From an uncultured Lachnospiraceae bacterium (GTDB lineage Bacteria; Bacillota; Clostridia; Lachnospirales; Lachnospiraceae): 64,000 bases of DNA. The stretch covers positions 12,367 to 76,366 of the forward strand of contig CAJTUC010000020.1 of the NCBI GenBank assembly GCA_910579395.1, given 5' to 3'. Below the pieces are notes generated by a model. The model did not search any database. It was not told where the DNA came from and was given only the letters and a program-made list of their open reading frames with translations. Both the position numbers and the translations under genes were made by a program. Positions 50,222 through 59,283 of the stretch are shown here, one piece after another. Every line of letters begins with the position of its first letter. The first letter of the stretch is position 1.

Positions 50222-51574
50222 ATGGTAACAATATCAGTTATTATGCCGTTGTATAACGCAGCAAAATATTTAAAGGAAGCATTAGAGAGTGTTCTGAAGC
50301 AGACATATAGAGATTTTGAATTAGTCTGTATAAATGATTGTTCTACTGATGATACCCTCAATATTTTATTGGAGTATAAGGAAAAAGATAAAAGAATAAA
50401 AATTTTATCTAATGAAATACATTCAGGAGCGGCAGTATCAAGAAATAGAGGACTGAAAAACGCCCGTGGAAAATATATATTGTTTTTGGATGGTGATGAT
50501 GTATTCGAGGAAGAGATGTTGGAAAAGGCTTGTGAGGCCATGGAGAAATATCAAACGGATATTGTATTGTTTGAGTATAGGCATATGCCAAGTGAATCAA
50601 TATATGAGAAAAAAAGCGTAAAGCGTCCGGGATATTTTGCGGAATATTATTGTAACGACCCCTTTTCTGTGAAAAATTTCAGACCTAGAGATTTTCCGAA
50701 CTGGTCCAGTTCACCCTGTGATAAGATGCTGAGAAGACAGTTTATTGAAGATAATCAGATAGAATTTCAGAATCTCACCTGTTGTAATGATGTATTTTTT
50801 GCTAAAATGGCTGTTTTTTGTGCACAAAAAATTATTATTTTGAAAGATGAAAGAGTGATGGTCTATGCAAGAGATCATTTTGAACCGTCTCGAATTTCGA
50901 CGAACAGAGACCCCATGTGCGTATATTATGCGATGGAAAAATTGGTCATCGAATTAAAGGAAAGGAATATGCTTTGTAATCTGGAAGATTCTTTGTTTTA
51001 TATTTTAGCATCGAAAATATTGGCAGCAGTAAAAGAAGAAAAAAATGCAGAACGAAAGAAGGCGTTTTATCAATTTCTGCATCAGGAAGGGATTGCAAAA
51101 CTGATCGATTATGGAAAAGAGTATTATGCGGAGGTTGACAGTTATGACAGATATATTTTGGAATGTTTTTTACATAATACCTATGAAAGCGGATGGTTTA
51201 ATACGCTGGAAACATATTTTCAATTTTATTTGAAAAGAAACGGAAGAGTCGTCTGCCAATTGATAAAAGACAAGCTCATGGAGAATAGGAAAGTTATTTT
51301 ATGGGGAGCAGGGGTCTATGGCCGGACTCTGCTAAATTATTTAAATGAAAATTGCATAGAAGTATCGGCTGTTGTGGATAATGATGCCGGAAAACAAGGG
51401 ACGATCATCTGTGGTTATGAAATCGTAAAGCCGGATGATTTATGGGAGAGGGCAGATTATATTCTGACAGCATCTAAGATAATATATCTGGATATAAAAA
51501 ATATAGTTAAAAGTGCAGGAGTCACGTTGGTGAATGTTCTTGCAATGTTGACAGAAGAGGAATCAGAATCATGA
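50222..51574 (+). CDS. Glycosyltransferase family 2 with C-terminal Rossmann-like module
   Basis: A 450-residue protein. The GT-A domain (about 1-230) has ISVIMPLYNAAKYLKEALES, CINDCSTDDT and the metal-binding FLDGDDVFEEEML. The appended C-terminal module (about 355-450) reads VILWGAGVYGRTLLNYL, VSAVVDNDAGKQG and YILTASK. RBS AGGAAGGA. It overlaps the next gene by 4 bases. It probably transfers one sugar in the repeat unit; the module's role is unknown. Confidence 0.87.
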   Translation: MVTISVIMPLYNAAKYLKEALESVLKQTYRDFELVCINDCSTDDTLNILLEYKEKDKRIKILSNEIHSGAAVSRNRGLKNARGKYILFLDGDDVFEEEMLEKACEAMEKYQTDIVLFEYRHMPSESIYEKKSVKRPGYFAEYYCNDPFSVKNFRPRDFPNWSSSPCDKMLRRQFIEDNQIEFQNLTCCNDVFFAKMAVFCAQKIIILKDERVMVYARDHFEPSRISTNRDPMCVYYAMEKLVIELKERNMLCNLEDSLFYILASKILAAVKEEKNAERKKAFYQFLHQEGIAKLIDYGKEYYAEVDSYDRYILECFLHNTYESGWFNTLETYFQFYLKRNGRVVCQLIKDKLMENRKVILWGAGVYGRTLLNYLNENCIEVSAVVDNDAGKQGTIICGYEIVKPDDLWERADYILTASKIIYLDIKNIVKSAGVTLVNVLAMLTEEESES

Positions 51575-52734
51575 AAGTGATCGTTTCATTTACGTCGTAT
51601 CCCAAAAGGATAGGAATGGTGCATAAAGTTGTTGAGAGTTTACTGGAACAGACGATACGGGCAGATGCGATTCTTCTTTATTTAAGTCTGGATGAATTCC
51701 CGCATGAAGAGTCAGACCTTCCTGATATGTTAAGAGAAATGATTGGAAAGCATGGTTTCCGGATTATTTGGGTAAAAGGAAATTTGAAATCACATAAGAA
51801 GTACTATTATGCTTTACAGGAATATCGTGATGATGTGGTTATTACAGTTGATGATGATACAATATATGCCCAGTCCATGATTGAAGATTTAATGAAAGGG
51901 TTCAAGTGCTTTCCGGGTGCGATATCGGCCCGGTCAGTGCGAATGATATTCAGGCTGGATGCGGGATTAGAAGAGTATGTGAAGTGGGATCGATATCCCG
52001 ATGAATATAAGGGGATGCCCAGAGGAGATTTATGCGCAATTGGGGTAGGCGGTGTCCTTTATCCGCCCAGGACAGGTAGTGACAGCTGGTTTGCCGTACA
52101 GGATATTATCAACATAGCCGAAGGACAGGATGATTTATGGATAAAATATAATGAAGTTATGGATGAAATTCCGGTTGTCTATATAGGGGCAGCGCAGAAA
52201 GATATTTCCATAGAAGATTCGCAGAAAGAAAATCTAAGTGCCCGTAATTTATATCATAATGCGAATGACAGGTGTGTTGCGAATTTGCTTATGATGATGA
52301 AAGTCAGGGATTCAGGAAGCTATAATACATGGTTTCAGAAATTGATGAGCAGAGAAGAATATATTGAAAAGAAAAAGAGATATTTTCATCATATTTTTTC
52401 TGCGTCTTTTCATCAGGCGGGGAATATGCCGGTTTATTTGTATGGGGCTGGGCAGAGAGCGAAGTATATTCTGGAAATATTATCAATTCTCGAACTGACC
52501 GAATGGATAACCGCAGTAATCGTCACAAGCAAATCTGAAAATCCGTTAGAAGTAAATGGTGTGAAAGTCAAGGAAATAACGGAAATAAGCAAAGACAAAA
52601 AATTCAGTCTCATATTCGGGGTCAATGAAATTTATAGAAAAAAGGTAGAAGATTGTTTAAAGGAATATGAGTATCGATGTATTGAACTGGATATACAGAT
52701 GTTTGGGAGATATTTTGAAGAGTTTGTGAGGTAA
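51571..52734 (+). CDS. Glycosyltransferase-like protein with C-terminal Rossmann-like module
   Basis: A 387-residue protein. The start VIVSFTSYPKRIGMVHKVVE and VVITVDDDTIYAQSMIEDL (DDD motif) mark a GT-A fold of the group that includes family 32/mannosyltransferase-like enzymes. The C-terminal 95 residues read MPVYLYGAGQRAKYILEIL and continue with AVIVTSKSENP in place of the DN motif, then a LIFGVNEIYR-type strand, the shared module. The start overlaps the preceding stop (ATGA). Confidence 0.82.
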   Translation: MKVIVSFTSYPKRIGMVHKVVESLLEQTIRADAILLYLSLDEFPHEESDLPDMLREMIGKHGFRIIWVKGNLKSHKKYYYALQEYRDDVVITVDDDTIYAQSMIEDLMKGFKCFPGAISARSVRMIFRLDAGLEEYVKWDRYPDEYKGMPRGDLCAIGVGGVLYPPRTGSDSWFAVQDIINIAEGQDDLWIKYNEVMDEIPVVYIGAAQKDISIEDSQKENLSARNLYHNANDRCVANLLMMMKVRDSGSYNTWFQKLMSREEYIEKKKRYFHHIFSASFHQAGNMPVYLYGAGQRAKYILEILSILELTEWITAVIVTSKSENPLEVNGVKVKEITEISKDKKFSLIFGVNEIYRKKVEDCLKEYEYRCIELDIQMFGRYFEEFVR

Positions 52735-52772
52735 TCCGGCAGCAGATGGATAGAACTTTGGAGGAGAACGTT

Positions 52773-53888
52773 ATGAATATTGCGATATGGGGAGCGGGGA
52801 AATTTGGGACATATGTTTGTGAAAGGCTGAAGGAAAAGCGGCATACGATTATTTTTATCGATAATAACGCGGAAAATATCAATAGTGTCATGGGAACAAA
52901 AGTGGTTTCCCCAGCTGAATACATGAAATGTTATAAAAGTAATATAGATGTCCTTTTAGTTGCAGTATTGGAATGGCAGGAAATCTGGCAGAAATTATGT
53001 GAAATGGAGATAGATAATTGTGGTGTAGTGAATAGCGGAGTCTATTATTATCAGCTGAATCTGGCAGAGGATATTTTAAAGGATACCCATATTGTATGGA
53101 AAAGTGAATTGGAAAATAAAAAAGCTTTTATGAAAAAACTGGAGACGAATGTAGTCGATTACTGCAACATGAATTGCAGGGGATGCAGTCATTTTTCTAA
53201 TATTTTTCAGAAAGGTGATACAGTCGGATATGAATCCTTCAAGAAAGATATTCAATATTTATCAAATAAAGTTTTTATCAGCCATTTCGACTTGCTCGGG
53301 GGAGAGGCTTTTTTGTCCAAACAGCTTGGCCAATATATAGAATGTCTGAGACAGTATATGCCAAAGACCAGTATATCTGTTGTATCCAATGGGCTTTTGA
53401 TCCCGAAACAGAGTGAGGAATTGTTAGCTTATATAAAAGAGAAGGATGTGCTGGTAAGTATAACGGAATATCCGCCGACAGCAAAAAGGAAAGATAAGAT
53501 TATTGGAACATTGGAAAAATTCGGTATTTGGTATGAGTTTCGCGGACATGTAGAAACATTTGGAAAGAACATAGATTTGAGCGGAAAAAATGATCCTTAC
53601 AGGGCACAGCGGGAATGCAGGGAATTCAGATGCCATTTTTTAAGAAACGGAATAATTTATAAGTGCCCTTTTTCTGCTTTGGGAAATCACTTTTTTACAC
53701 GATACGAAATACCGCTTCATTTTGAAGAAGGAGTGGATATCTATGACGATAAAACGGATTTACATAAAGCATTGCAGGCATTGGATACAGACCCGATTGA
53801 GCAGTGCAGATATTGTGGCAGGGAAGAACGTTTTTCCTGGGAGGTTTCCATGCAGCCGGAAAGTAGTGAATGGCTCATAGACGGATGA
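52773..53888 (+). CDS. Radical SAM enzyme with N-terminal Rossmann-like module
   Basis: A 371-residue protein. Residues 1-100 form the shared module (NIAIWGAGKFGTYVCERL, IIFIDNNAENINSV). From about 130 it is a radical SAM enzyme with cluster motif CNMNCRGC (CxxxCxxC) and the LLGGEAFLS (GGE) motif that binds the SAM amino group. Near the end CREFRCHF, KCPF and CRYCG could bind an auxiliary iron-sulphur cluster, SPASM-like. The ATG at 52773 follows GGAGGAG. Substrate is unknown. Such an enzyme suggests an unusual sugar or polyol conversion in the pathway. Confidence 0.88.
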   Translation: MNIAIWGAGKFGTYVCERLKEKRHTIIFIDNNAENINSVMGTKVVSPAEYMKCYKSNIDVLLVAVLEWQEIWQKLCEMEIDNCGVVNSGVYYYQLNLAEDILKDTHIVWKSELENKKAFMKKLETNVVDYCNMNCRGCSHFSNIFQKGDTVGYESFKKDIQYLSNKVFISHFDLLGGEAFLSKQLGQYIECLRQYMPKTSISVVSNGLLIPKQSEELLAYIKEKDVLVSITEYPPTAKRKDKIIGTLEKFGIWYEFRGHVETFGKNIDLSGKNDPYRAQRECREFRCHFLRNGIIYKCPFSALGNHFFTRYEIPLHFEEGVDIYDDKTDLHKALQALDTDPIEQCRYCGREERFSWEVSMQPESSEWLIDG

Positions 53889-53934
53889 GATATGGCATAT
53901 GAATACTGCGGTTTAGACGAGAGGGGGGATTCCT

Positions 53935-55569
53935 ATGAAAGAAATCAGCGTACTGGCATACTTAAATTTGACTCAGAAATTGGAAGAGACGACCCCTGAT
54001 ATGCGTAACAGGAGTTGGAGAAACTTCTATACCGTCAGTAGAAAACGGAGTGTTTATCTTGTTGGCTGTGGTAAAAAGACAGGGGAATTTCTTGAAAAGT
54101 TTGGAAAGAAATACCGAATTGCCGGTGTGTTAGATAATGATAAGAGAAAGCATGGAAAGTCGTTACAGGAGCTGTATCGGTGTGGAAATAATACACGAAT
54201 CGCAGAGCTGAAGGTATCTTTTCCGGGTGAATTAACATCGAAAGAGTATGAAAACGGAATTTTCCTCATTACACCTGTATGTGGATATGGAATTTTGGAA
54301 AAGCAGCTGCGTGCATATGGAGGCCGGAATATATATTCTTATTTCCTGATGGAATCAAAAACAATTCGATGCAGAATGCAGGTGTTTATAGGAAAAAAGG
54401 GAGTATATGAATGGTTTAAGGTATGTGAGTTTTACCGGAACAGAAAATACCGGGTCAATAAACGGAAAATTGTATTTTCGGCGTTCGGAACATACTGTGA
54501 CCATGGGAAATATATCACGGAAGAATTGCTAAGACAGAAGAAGAAATATGAAATTGTATGGGCCATATCTGACAGCAGTGTCAAGGTGCCACAGGGAATC
54601 AGGACAGTAATGCGTGGGGATTTGGAAAAATATATTTATGAAATGGCTACGGCTGGAATCTGGATATTCAATTCGCCGGTGGAAGCATTTGTCCGAAAAA
54701 GAAAAGGGCAGATTTATATTCAGACGAAACATTGGACCGGAATTACATTGAAAAAATTTTATCTGGATGCTGCTACGGTAACAAAGAATAAAGAACGCGT
54801 TAAACTGTGGAAGAAGAACGCAAAAATGATGGATTATATCATTACAGCCAGCGATTTTGATTCACAGAGTTGTTTAAGAGGATTTTGTCCAAAAGGGAAG
54901 TGTGTCGAACTGGGATCGGCAAGAACAGATATTCTGTTTGATGAACAGAAATATCGTTTTAAGGTTAGAGAAATGTTAAATCTGCCACAAGATGCCAAAA
55001 TTCTGCTGTATGCGCCGACGTATCGATTTAAATGGAGTGGATTAAGCTATGAGCAGAAACTCCCGGAGTACGGCATAGATTATAAATCTTTGATTGAAGA
55101 ACTGGAAAAGAAATTTCATGGTCAGTGGTATATCTTACTTCGGTTTCATCCGGGATTACGAAAATACAGTGAGCAGGTGTGTCTGACGGACAGGGTCATT
55201 AATGTCAGTTTATATCCGGACGGAGAAGAGTTCGTTGCAGCGAGTGATATATTGGTTTCGGACTATTCAAGCATTATGTTTGAGCCTGCATATGTTAAAA
55301 AACCGGTTTTTCTTTATGCAACTGACATTGATGAATATCTGGAGAACGATTATGATCTGCTGTTGGATATCCGTTCTCTGCCATTTTCATTGGCGGAGAA
55401 TAATGAAGAACTGATTGGAGCGATACGCGCGTTTGATCAGGAAGAATATCAGAAGCGGCTGGATCAGTTTTTATCCGGTTATCGTTTAAGGGAAGATGGG
55501 AATTCCTGTCAGAGAATTGTGGAGTTTATCGATAGTCTGGTATCGAAGAGCAGAGACGCTGGCATTTAA
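53935..55569 (+). CDS. CDP-glycerol glycerophosphotransferase with N-terminal Rossmann-like module
   Basis: A 544-residue protein. The N-terminal 150 residues hold a module variant (SVYLVGCGKKTGEFLEKFG, then AGVLDNDKRKHGKSL). The C-terminal TagB/TagF domain has IYIQTKHWTGITLKKFYLD, ILLYAPTYRFKWSG, LLRFHPGLRKY and VSDYSSIMFEPAYVKKP. It is the third glycerophosphotransferase-family member of the cluster. The QTKHWTG motif differs from the TWHA of the one at 37585, so the acceptor or donor may differ. Confidence 0.88.
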   Translation: MKEISVLAYLNLTQKLEETTPDMRNRSWRNFYTVSRKRSVYLVGCGKKTGEFLEKFGKKYRIAGVLDNDKRKHGKSLQELYRCGNNTRIAELKVSFPGELTSKEYENGIFLITPVCGYGILEKQLRAYGGRNIYSYFLMESKTIRCRMQVFIGKKGVYEWFKVCEFYRNRKYRVNKRKIVFSAFGTYCDHGKYITEELLRQKKKYEIVWAISDSSVKVPQGIRTVMRGDLEKYIYEMATAGIWIFNSPVEAFVRKRKGQIYIQTKHWTGITLKKFYLDAATVTKNKERVKLWKKNAKMMDYIITASDFDSQSCLRGFCPKGKCVELGSARTDILFDEQKYRFKVREMLNLPQDAKILLYAPTYRFKWSGLSYEQKLPEYGIDYKSLIEELEKKFHGQWYILLRFHPGLRKYSEQVCLTDRVINVSLYPDGEEFVAASDILVSDYSSIMFEPAYVKKPVFLYATDIDEYLENDYDLLLDIRSLPFSLAENNEELIGAIRAFDQEEYQKRLDQFLSGYRLREDGNSCQRIVEFIDSLVSKSRDAGI

Positions 55570-55594
55570 AATATCAGGAAAGGAACAGGAAAAG

Positions 55595-56674
55595 ATGACT
55601 TATTTACAGCGGGCAGAAAAAATTATTGGCGAGCAGATTAAAGAAGGGACGACGCACTTTATTTTGTATCCGTTTGGGGAAAAAGGAGCGATGGTAAAAG
55701 GCTTATTAAATATTTTTTTTGGAATCCAGGAAGAAATGATTGTGGATAAGCTGCTTGCGGAAAAAGGATATCCTAATATTGATTCGTTACAGAAATTAAA
55801 AGAAACAGATTTGACAGATAAAAAGATATTGATTACGAGTGATCATATTACTTTTTATGAAGAGCTGAGAGAGCAGTTGTATGAAGTTGTCAGCCCTGAA
55901 CACTGTATTGATTTGTTTGCCAAAAAGGAAGATCGTGCTGGAAATAGGGCAATGGAAGAATTATTTAAAAAAGCGGAGACGGTTCATCTGTTTGAAAAGG
56001 ATATGGTCTTTCATGCGGACAGAACGAATTCGGATTTTTTTCTGCCATATTACAATATTGATGCTGTACAGAAAACCATTTTTATGACAGACGATTATTA
56101 TGAATCGGCTTTGTTGTCCAAAATATTTAAGGAATTCAGAAACGGAATGATTCAGGAGAAAGTAAAGGCTGGGATTGTAGCTGATATTGGAGCCAATATC
56201 GGGAATCACACGCTTTACTTTTTGAATGAGGTGCAGGCTCAAAAAGTATACGCTTTCGAACCGGTATTAAATACGTTTTTATTATTGCGTAAAAATATGA
56301 TGTTGAATCATCTGCAGGACAGAACAGAATTGTATTGCTGTGGTCTGGGTGCTAAAGAAGGCAGAGCGGATGTTTCGGCTTATGTGGGCAGTAATAGCGG
56401 TGCCACTCATTTGTCAGAGCAGGAAAATGGTAATATACAGATTCATTGTCTGGATGATTTTGCATTAAAGGATATTCAACTGATTAAGATTGATGTGGAA
56501 GGCTGGGAATTGGAAGTCTTGGAAGGTGCGAAAGAAACTCTTGACCAGTATCATCCCTATGTGATTATAGAAGTGTTTCCGTATCATGTAGAGAGGGCAT
56601 GCCGTTTTATGACCGAACTTGGCTATAAGAATTATCAGCTGGATGATAAGAACTTTTTATTTTATGTTGAATAA
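55595..56674 (+). CDS. FkbM-family methyltransferase with N-terminal Rossmann-like region
   Basis: A 359-residue SAM methyltransferase. The FkbM domain (from about 175) has ADIGANIGNHTLYF, YAFEPVLNTF, and LIKIDVEGWELEVLEGAKE, with YVIIEVFPYHVERA at the end. The first 110 residues (HFILYPFGEKGAMVKGLLNI and KKILITSDH) resemble the cluster's shared Rossmann-like module in degenerate form. FkbM enzymes O-methylate sugars or small molecules, so a methylated residue is predicted. I chose 55595 behind GGAACAGGAAAAG. Confidence 0.87.
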   Translation: MTYLQRAEKIIGEQIKEGTTHFILYPFGEKGAMVKGLLNIFFGIQEEMIVDKLLAEKGYPNIDSLQKLKETDLTDKKILITSDHITFYEELREQLYEVVSPEHCIDLFAKKEDRAGNRAMEELFKKAETVHLFEKDMVFHADRTNSDFFLPYYNIDAVQKTIFMTDDYYESALLSKIFKEFRNGMIQEKVKAGIVADIGANIGNHTLYFLNEVQAQKVYAFEPVLNTFLLLRKNMMLNHLQDRTELYCCGLGAKEGRADVSAYVGSNSGATHLSEQENGNIQIHCLDDFALKDIQLIKIDVEGWELEVLEGAKETLDQYHPYVIIEVFPYHVERACRFMTELGYKNYQLDDKNFLFYVE

Positions 56675-56695
56675 CTATGATTTGTGAGGAAGACC

Positions 56696-57874
56696 ATGCA
56701 GGAATTTCGGATTTCTATTATTGTCCCTATATATAATACGGCGGATTATCTGCCAAGGTGCATAGAAAGTATACGGATGCAGTCGTATAGGAATACGGAG
56801 ATTATTCTGGTGGATGATGGTTCCACAGATCATTCGCTTTCCATATGTCGTAAGTATGCCGGAATGGATAAAAGAATACAGATTATAGAGCAGGAAAACA
56901 GGGGAAATAACGCTGCAAGAAAAGCTGGACTTATGGCAAGTACAGGCGATTATGTTACTTTTGTAGATTCCGATGACTGGATTGGGAGCCGTTTAGTAGA
57001 GAGGCTGCAGGCGGCAGCAGAGAGATGCTCTGCGGATATGGTAATCTCTAATGTACAGATGATATATGCAGACGGCAGAAAGGCAGAAAGAAAAAATCTT
57101 ATTGAGGCGGGAATATATAAGAGTCCGTCAAAAGCTGTTAAGAATTTGTTTTATTATGGCAGGCAAAGTGATTATGGAATCATGCCATTCATATTTGCCA
57201 AGCTGTATCGCAGGAATCTGCTTATGGATACCATGGATAAAATAGGAGATCAGATACAATATGATGAAGACAGGGCATTGGTCTGGACATGCCTTATGCA
57301 GAATATAACGGCGGTTTTTATAGATGACATGGAATACTATTATTGCCAGAGGAAAGATGGGCTTGTTCGTTCTAAAGATGAGATGTATCTTGCAAAAGTT
57401 AATTATTTTTATCGTTATATGAGTCATTTGTTTGAAAAGGAAGATAAAATTCTAAAAGAACAGCTCGACCACTATGTTCTCCGGTGTATACAGACGGGCC
57501 TGCGTTGGAAACTGGGACTTTCTGAAAATAATCTTTTGCGTAATAAATATGTATTAGATATGTCTGTCCTTTTTAAAGGAGTAATACGCATTATTTTATA
57601 TGGAGCAGGGGTAGTAGGACGTGATTATTATGAATCACTGAAAGCAAGTCAGAATATTAATGTGTGTGCATGGATAGATAAAGCATGGGAAAAGTTATGT
57701 GCGGAAGGATTGGAAATAAAACCGGTGGAACAGGTTTGTGAACTGGAATACGATTACTTACTGGTGGCGGTTAAGAATGAACTTGTTTTCCAGGAGATTA
57801 AATCCGAATTGACTGCATATGCAGTTCCAGCAGATAAGATCATATGGGGAAGACCTTGTAATGTGCAGCTATGA
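56696..57874 (+). CDS. Glycosyltransferase family 2 with C-terminal Rossmann-like module
   Basis: A 392-residue protein. The GT-A domain has ISIIVPIYNTADYLPRCIES, LVDDGSTDHSL and FVDSDDWIGS. The tail (about 300-392) begins IRIILYGAGVVGRDYYESL and has CAWIDKAWEK where other copies have DN. An in-frame GTG at 56684 is also possible; GAGGA suits the ATG at 56696. Inverting GT2 enzymes of this sort build capsule and teichoic-like repeat units. Confidence 0.88.
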   Translation: MQEFRISIIVPIYNTADYLPRCIESIRMQSYRNTEIILVDDGSTDHSLSICRKYAGMDKRIQIIEQENRGNNAARKAGLMASTGDYVTFVDSDDWIGSRLVERLQAAAERCSADMVISNVQMIYADGRKAERKNLIEAGIYKSPSKAVKNLFYYGRQSDYGIMPFIFAKLYRRNLLMDTMDKIGDQIQYDEDRALVWTCLMQNITAVFIDDMEYYYCQRKDGLVRSKDEMYLAKVNYFYRYMSHLFEKEDKILKEQLDHYVLRCIQTGLRWKLGLSENNLLRNKYVLDMSVLFKGVIRIILYGAGVVGRDYYESLKASQNINVCAWIDKAWEKLCAEGLEIKPVEQVCELEYDYLLVAVKNELVFQEIKSELTAYAVPADKIIWGRPCNVQL

Positions 57875-57889
57875 AGAAGGCGGTAATGT

Positions 57890-59248
57890 ATGGATAGCAT
57901 AAAAGTATCAGTAATCGTTCCATTGTTAAATGCGAAGAAGTATTTGAGGCAATGTATTGACAGTATCAGGGTACAGACTTTATCCGAAATTGAGATTATA
58001 TGTGTGGATGCCGGCTCATCGGATGGAACACTTGATATACTGAAAGAATACGAAAAACTCGATATCAGAATCCGTATACTAAATTCGGAGAAAAAAAGTT
58101 ACGGATATCAGATGAATATCGGAATTCATACGGCCATAGGGGAGTATATAGGAATCGTTGAGCCGGATGATTATGTGGCGGAGGATATGTTCGAAAGACT
58201 ATATGATGCGGCGCATATGCACGATTTGGATTTCGTGAAGTCTAATTTTTATTTTTTTATGGATTACGAGGGAAGAAGGCATTACCGGAAATATAGAAGA
58301 AAAGTAGAAGGAAATTATAATAGATTGCTTGTGCCGAAAGGGAACTTGTCGGTACTTGTTTATGGAGATCATGGAAATATATGGTCTGGAATATACAAAA
58401 GAAAGTTTCTTTTGGAGAAACATATCAGTTTTCATGAGAGCGGTGGAGCGTCTTATCAGGATACTGGATTTGCAATATTGTGTTCTTTAGAAGCAGAATG
58501 CGTTATGTATCTGGATGATTTTTTTTACCGATACAGACAGGGAAACGAGGGCGCTTCCGTCAGTTCTCAGGAAAAGCATAGCCATATCATAATAGAATAT
58601 CAATGGGTGTGGCAGCAGATGCAGGAACGGGGCCTTATAGATGAAATCAGTCTGACATTCTATATGGCGATGAAACTTCATTCGTATTTATGGAATTATA
58701 GGCGGCTTTATCCTGAAGGTCGTCTGCAGTTTCTTGAAAACCTGAAAAAGGAAGAAATTTTTACATTTGATGAAGAAGCGGTCGGTCATTATATCCCGGA
58801 AAAAGACAGAATGATTGCTTTATGGAAAGGTGACTGGAGAGACTTGCCAATTCAAAACGCGATAGATAGAAAAAAGCGTATCGATGCAAAAGAACTGCTG
58901 ACAGTTTTCCGAAATGCCTCCCGGATTGTCGTAGTATCGGCAGGAGATTGGGGAAGTTCTTTATTGAAACTTGACAGAAAACTGGGCACAGGCAGAATAT
59001 GCACTGTATGCGATAATTCTCTTTTGCTGCAGGGAGGATTTATAGAAGGTGTGAAAGTGATATCCGTAGAAGCGGCGGTACATGAATATGCCAATGCTTT
59101 TTTTGTCATAGCAAATAAGAAACATGCACAAGAATTATCTGTACAGTTGGAAGATTTGGGAATTGCGAAATCAAATATTTATCTATATAAAGAGAAAATT
59201 TCTGTAGATAATGGATTATTTAATTTTTTATTATTGAATGACAGATGA
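57890..59248 (+). CDS. Glycosyltransferase family 2 with C-terminal Rossmann-like module
   Basis: A 452-residue protein. The GT-A domain has VSVIVPLLNAKKYLRQCIDS, CVDAGSSDGTLDIL and IVEPDDYVAEDMFERLY. The middle, FRYRQGNEGASVSS-like (YRYRQGNEGASVS), is common in bacterial GT2 enzymes. The tail starts RIVVVSAGDWGSSLLKLDR with TVCDNSLLLQGG, a divergent copy of the shared module. RBS AAGGCGG. Confidence 0.88.
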   Translation: MDSIKVSVIVPLLNAKKYLRQCIDSIRVQTLSEIEIICVDAGSSDGTLDILKEYEKLDIRIRILNSEKKSYGYQMNIGIHTAIGEYIGIVEPDDYVAEDMFERLYDAAHMHDLDFVKSNFYFFMDYEGRRHYRKYRRKVEGNYNRLLVPKGNLSVLVYGDHGNIWSGIYKRKFLLEKHISFHESGGASYQDTGFAILCSLEAECVMYLDDFFYRYRQGNEGASVSSQEKHSHIIIEYQWVWQQMQERGLIDEISLTFYMAMKLHSYLWNYRRLYPEGRLQFLENLKKEEIFTFDEEAVGHYIPEKDRMIALWKGDWRDLPIQNAIDRKKRIDAKELLTVFRNASRIVVVSAGDWGSSLLKLDRKLGTGRICTVCDNSLLLQGGFIEGVKVISVEAAVHEYANAFFVIANKKHAQELSVQLEDLGIAKSNIYLYKEKISVDNGLFNFLLLNDR

Positions 59249-59283
59249 TATGATTCCAATATGTGTAAGGAGACAGGCATCAA

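Noticed and set aside
52773..53888. RiPP-type peptide-modifying radical SAM system
   Set aside because: No small precursor-peptide gene with leader features lies next to it. The 118-residue protein at 49830 is too far away and has no core-like repeats.
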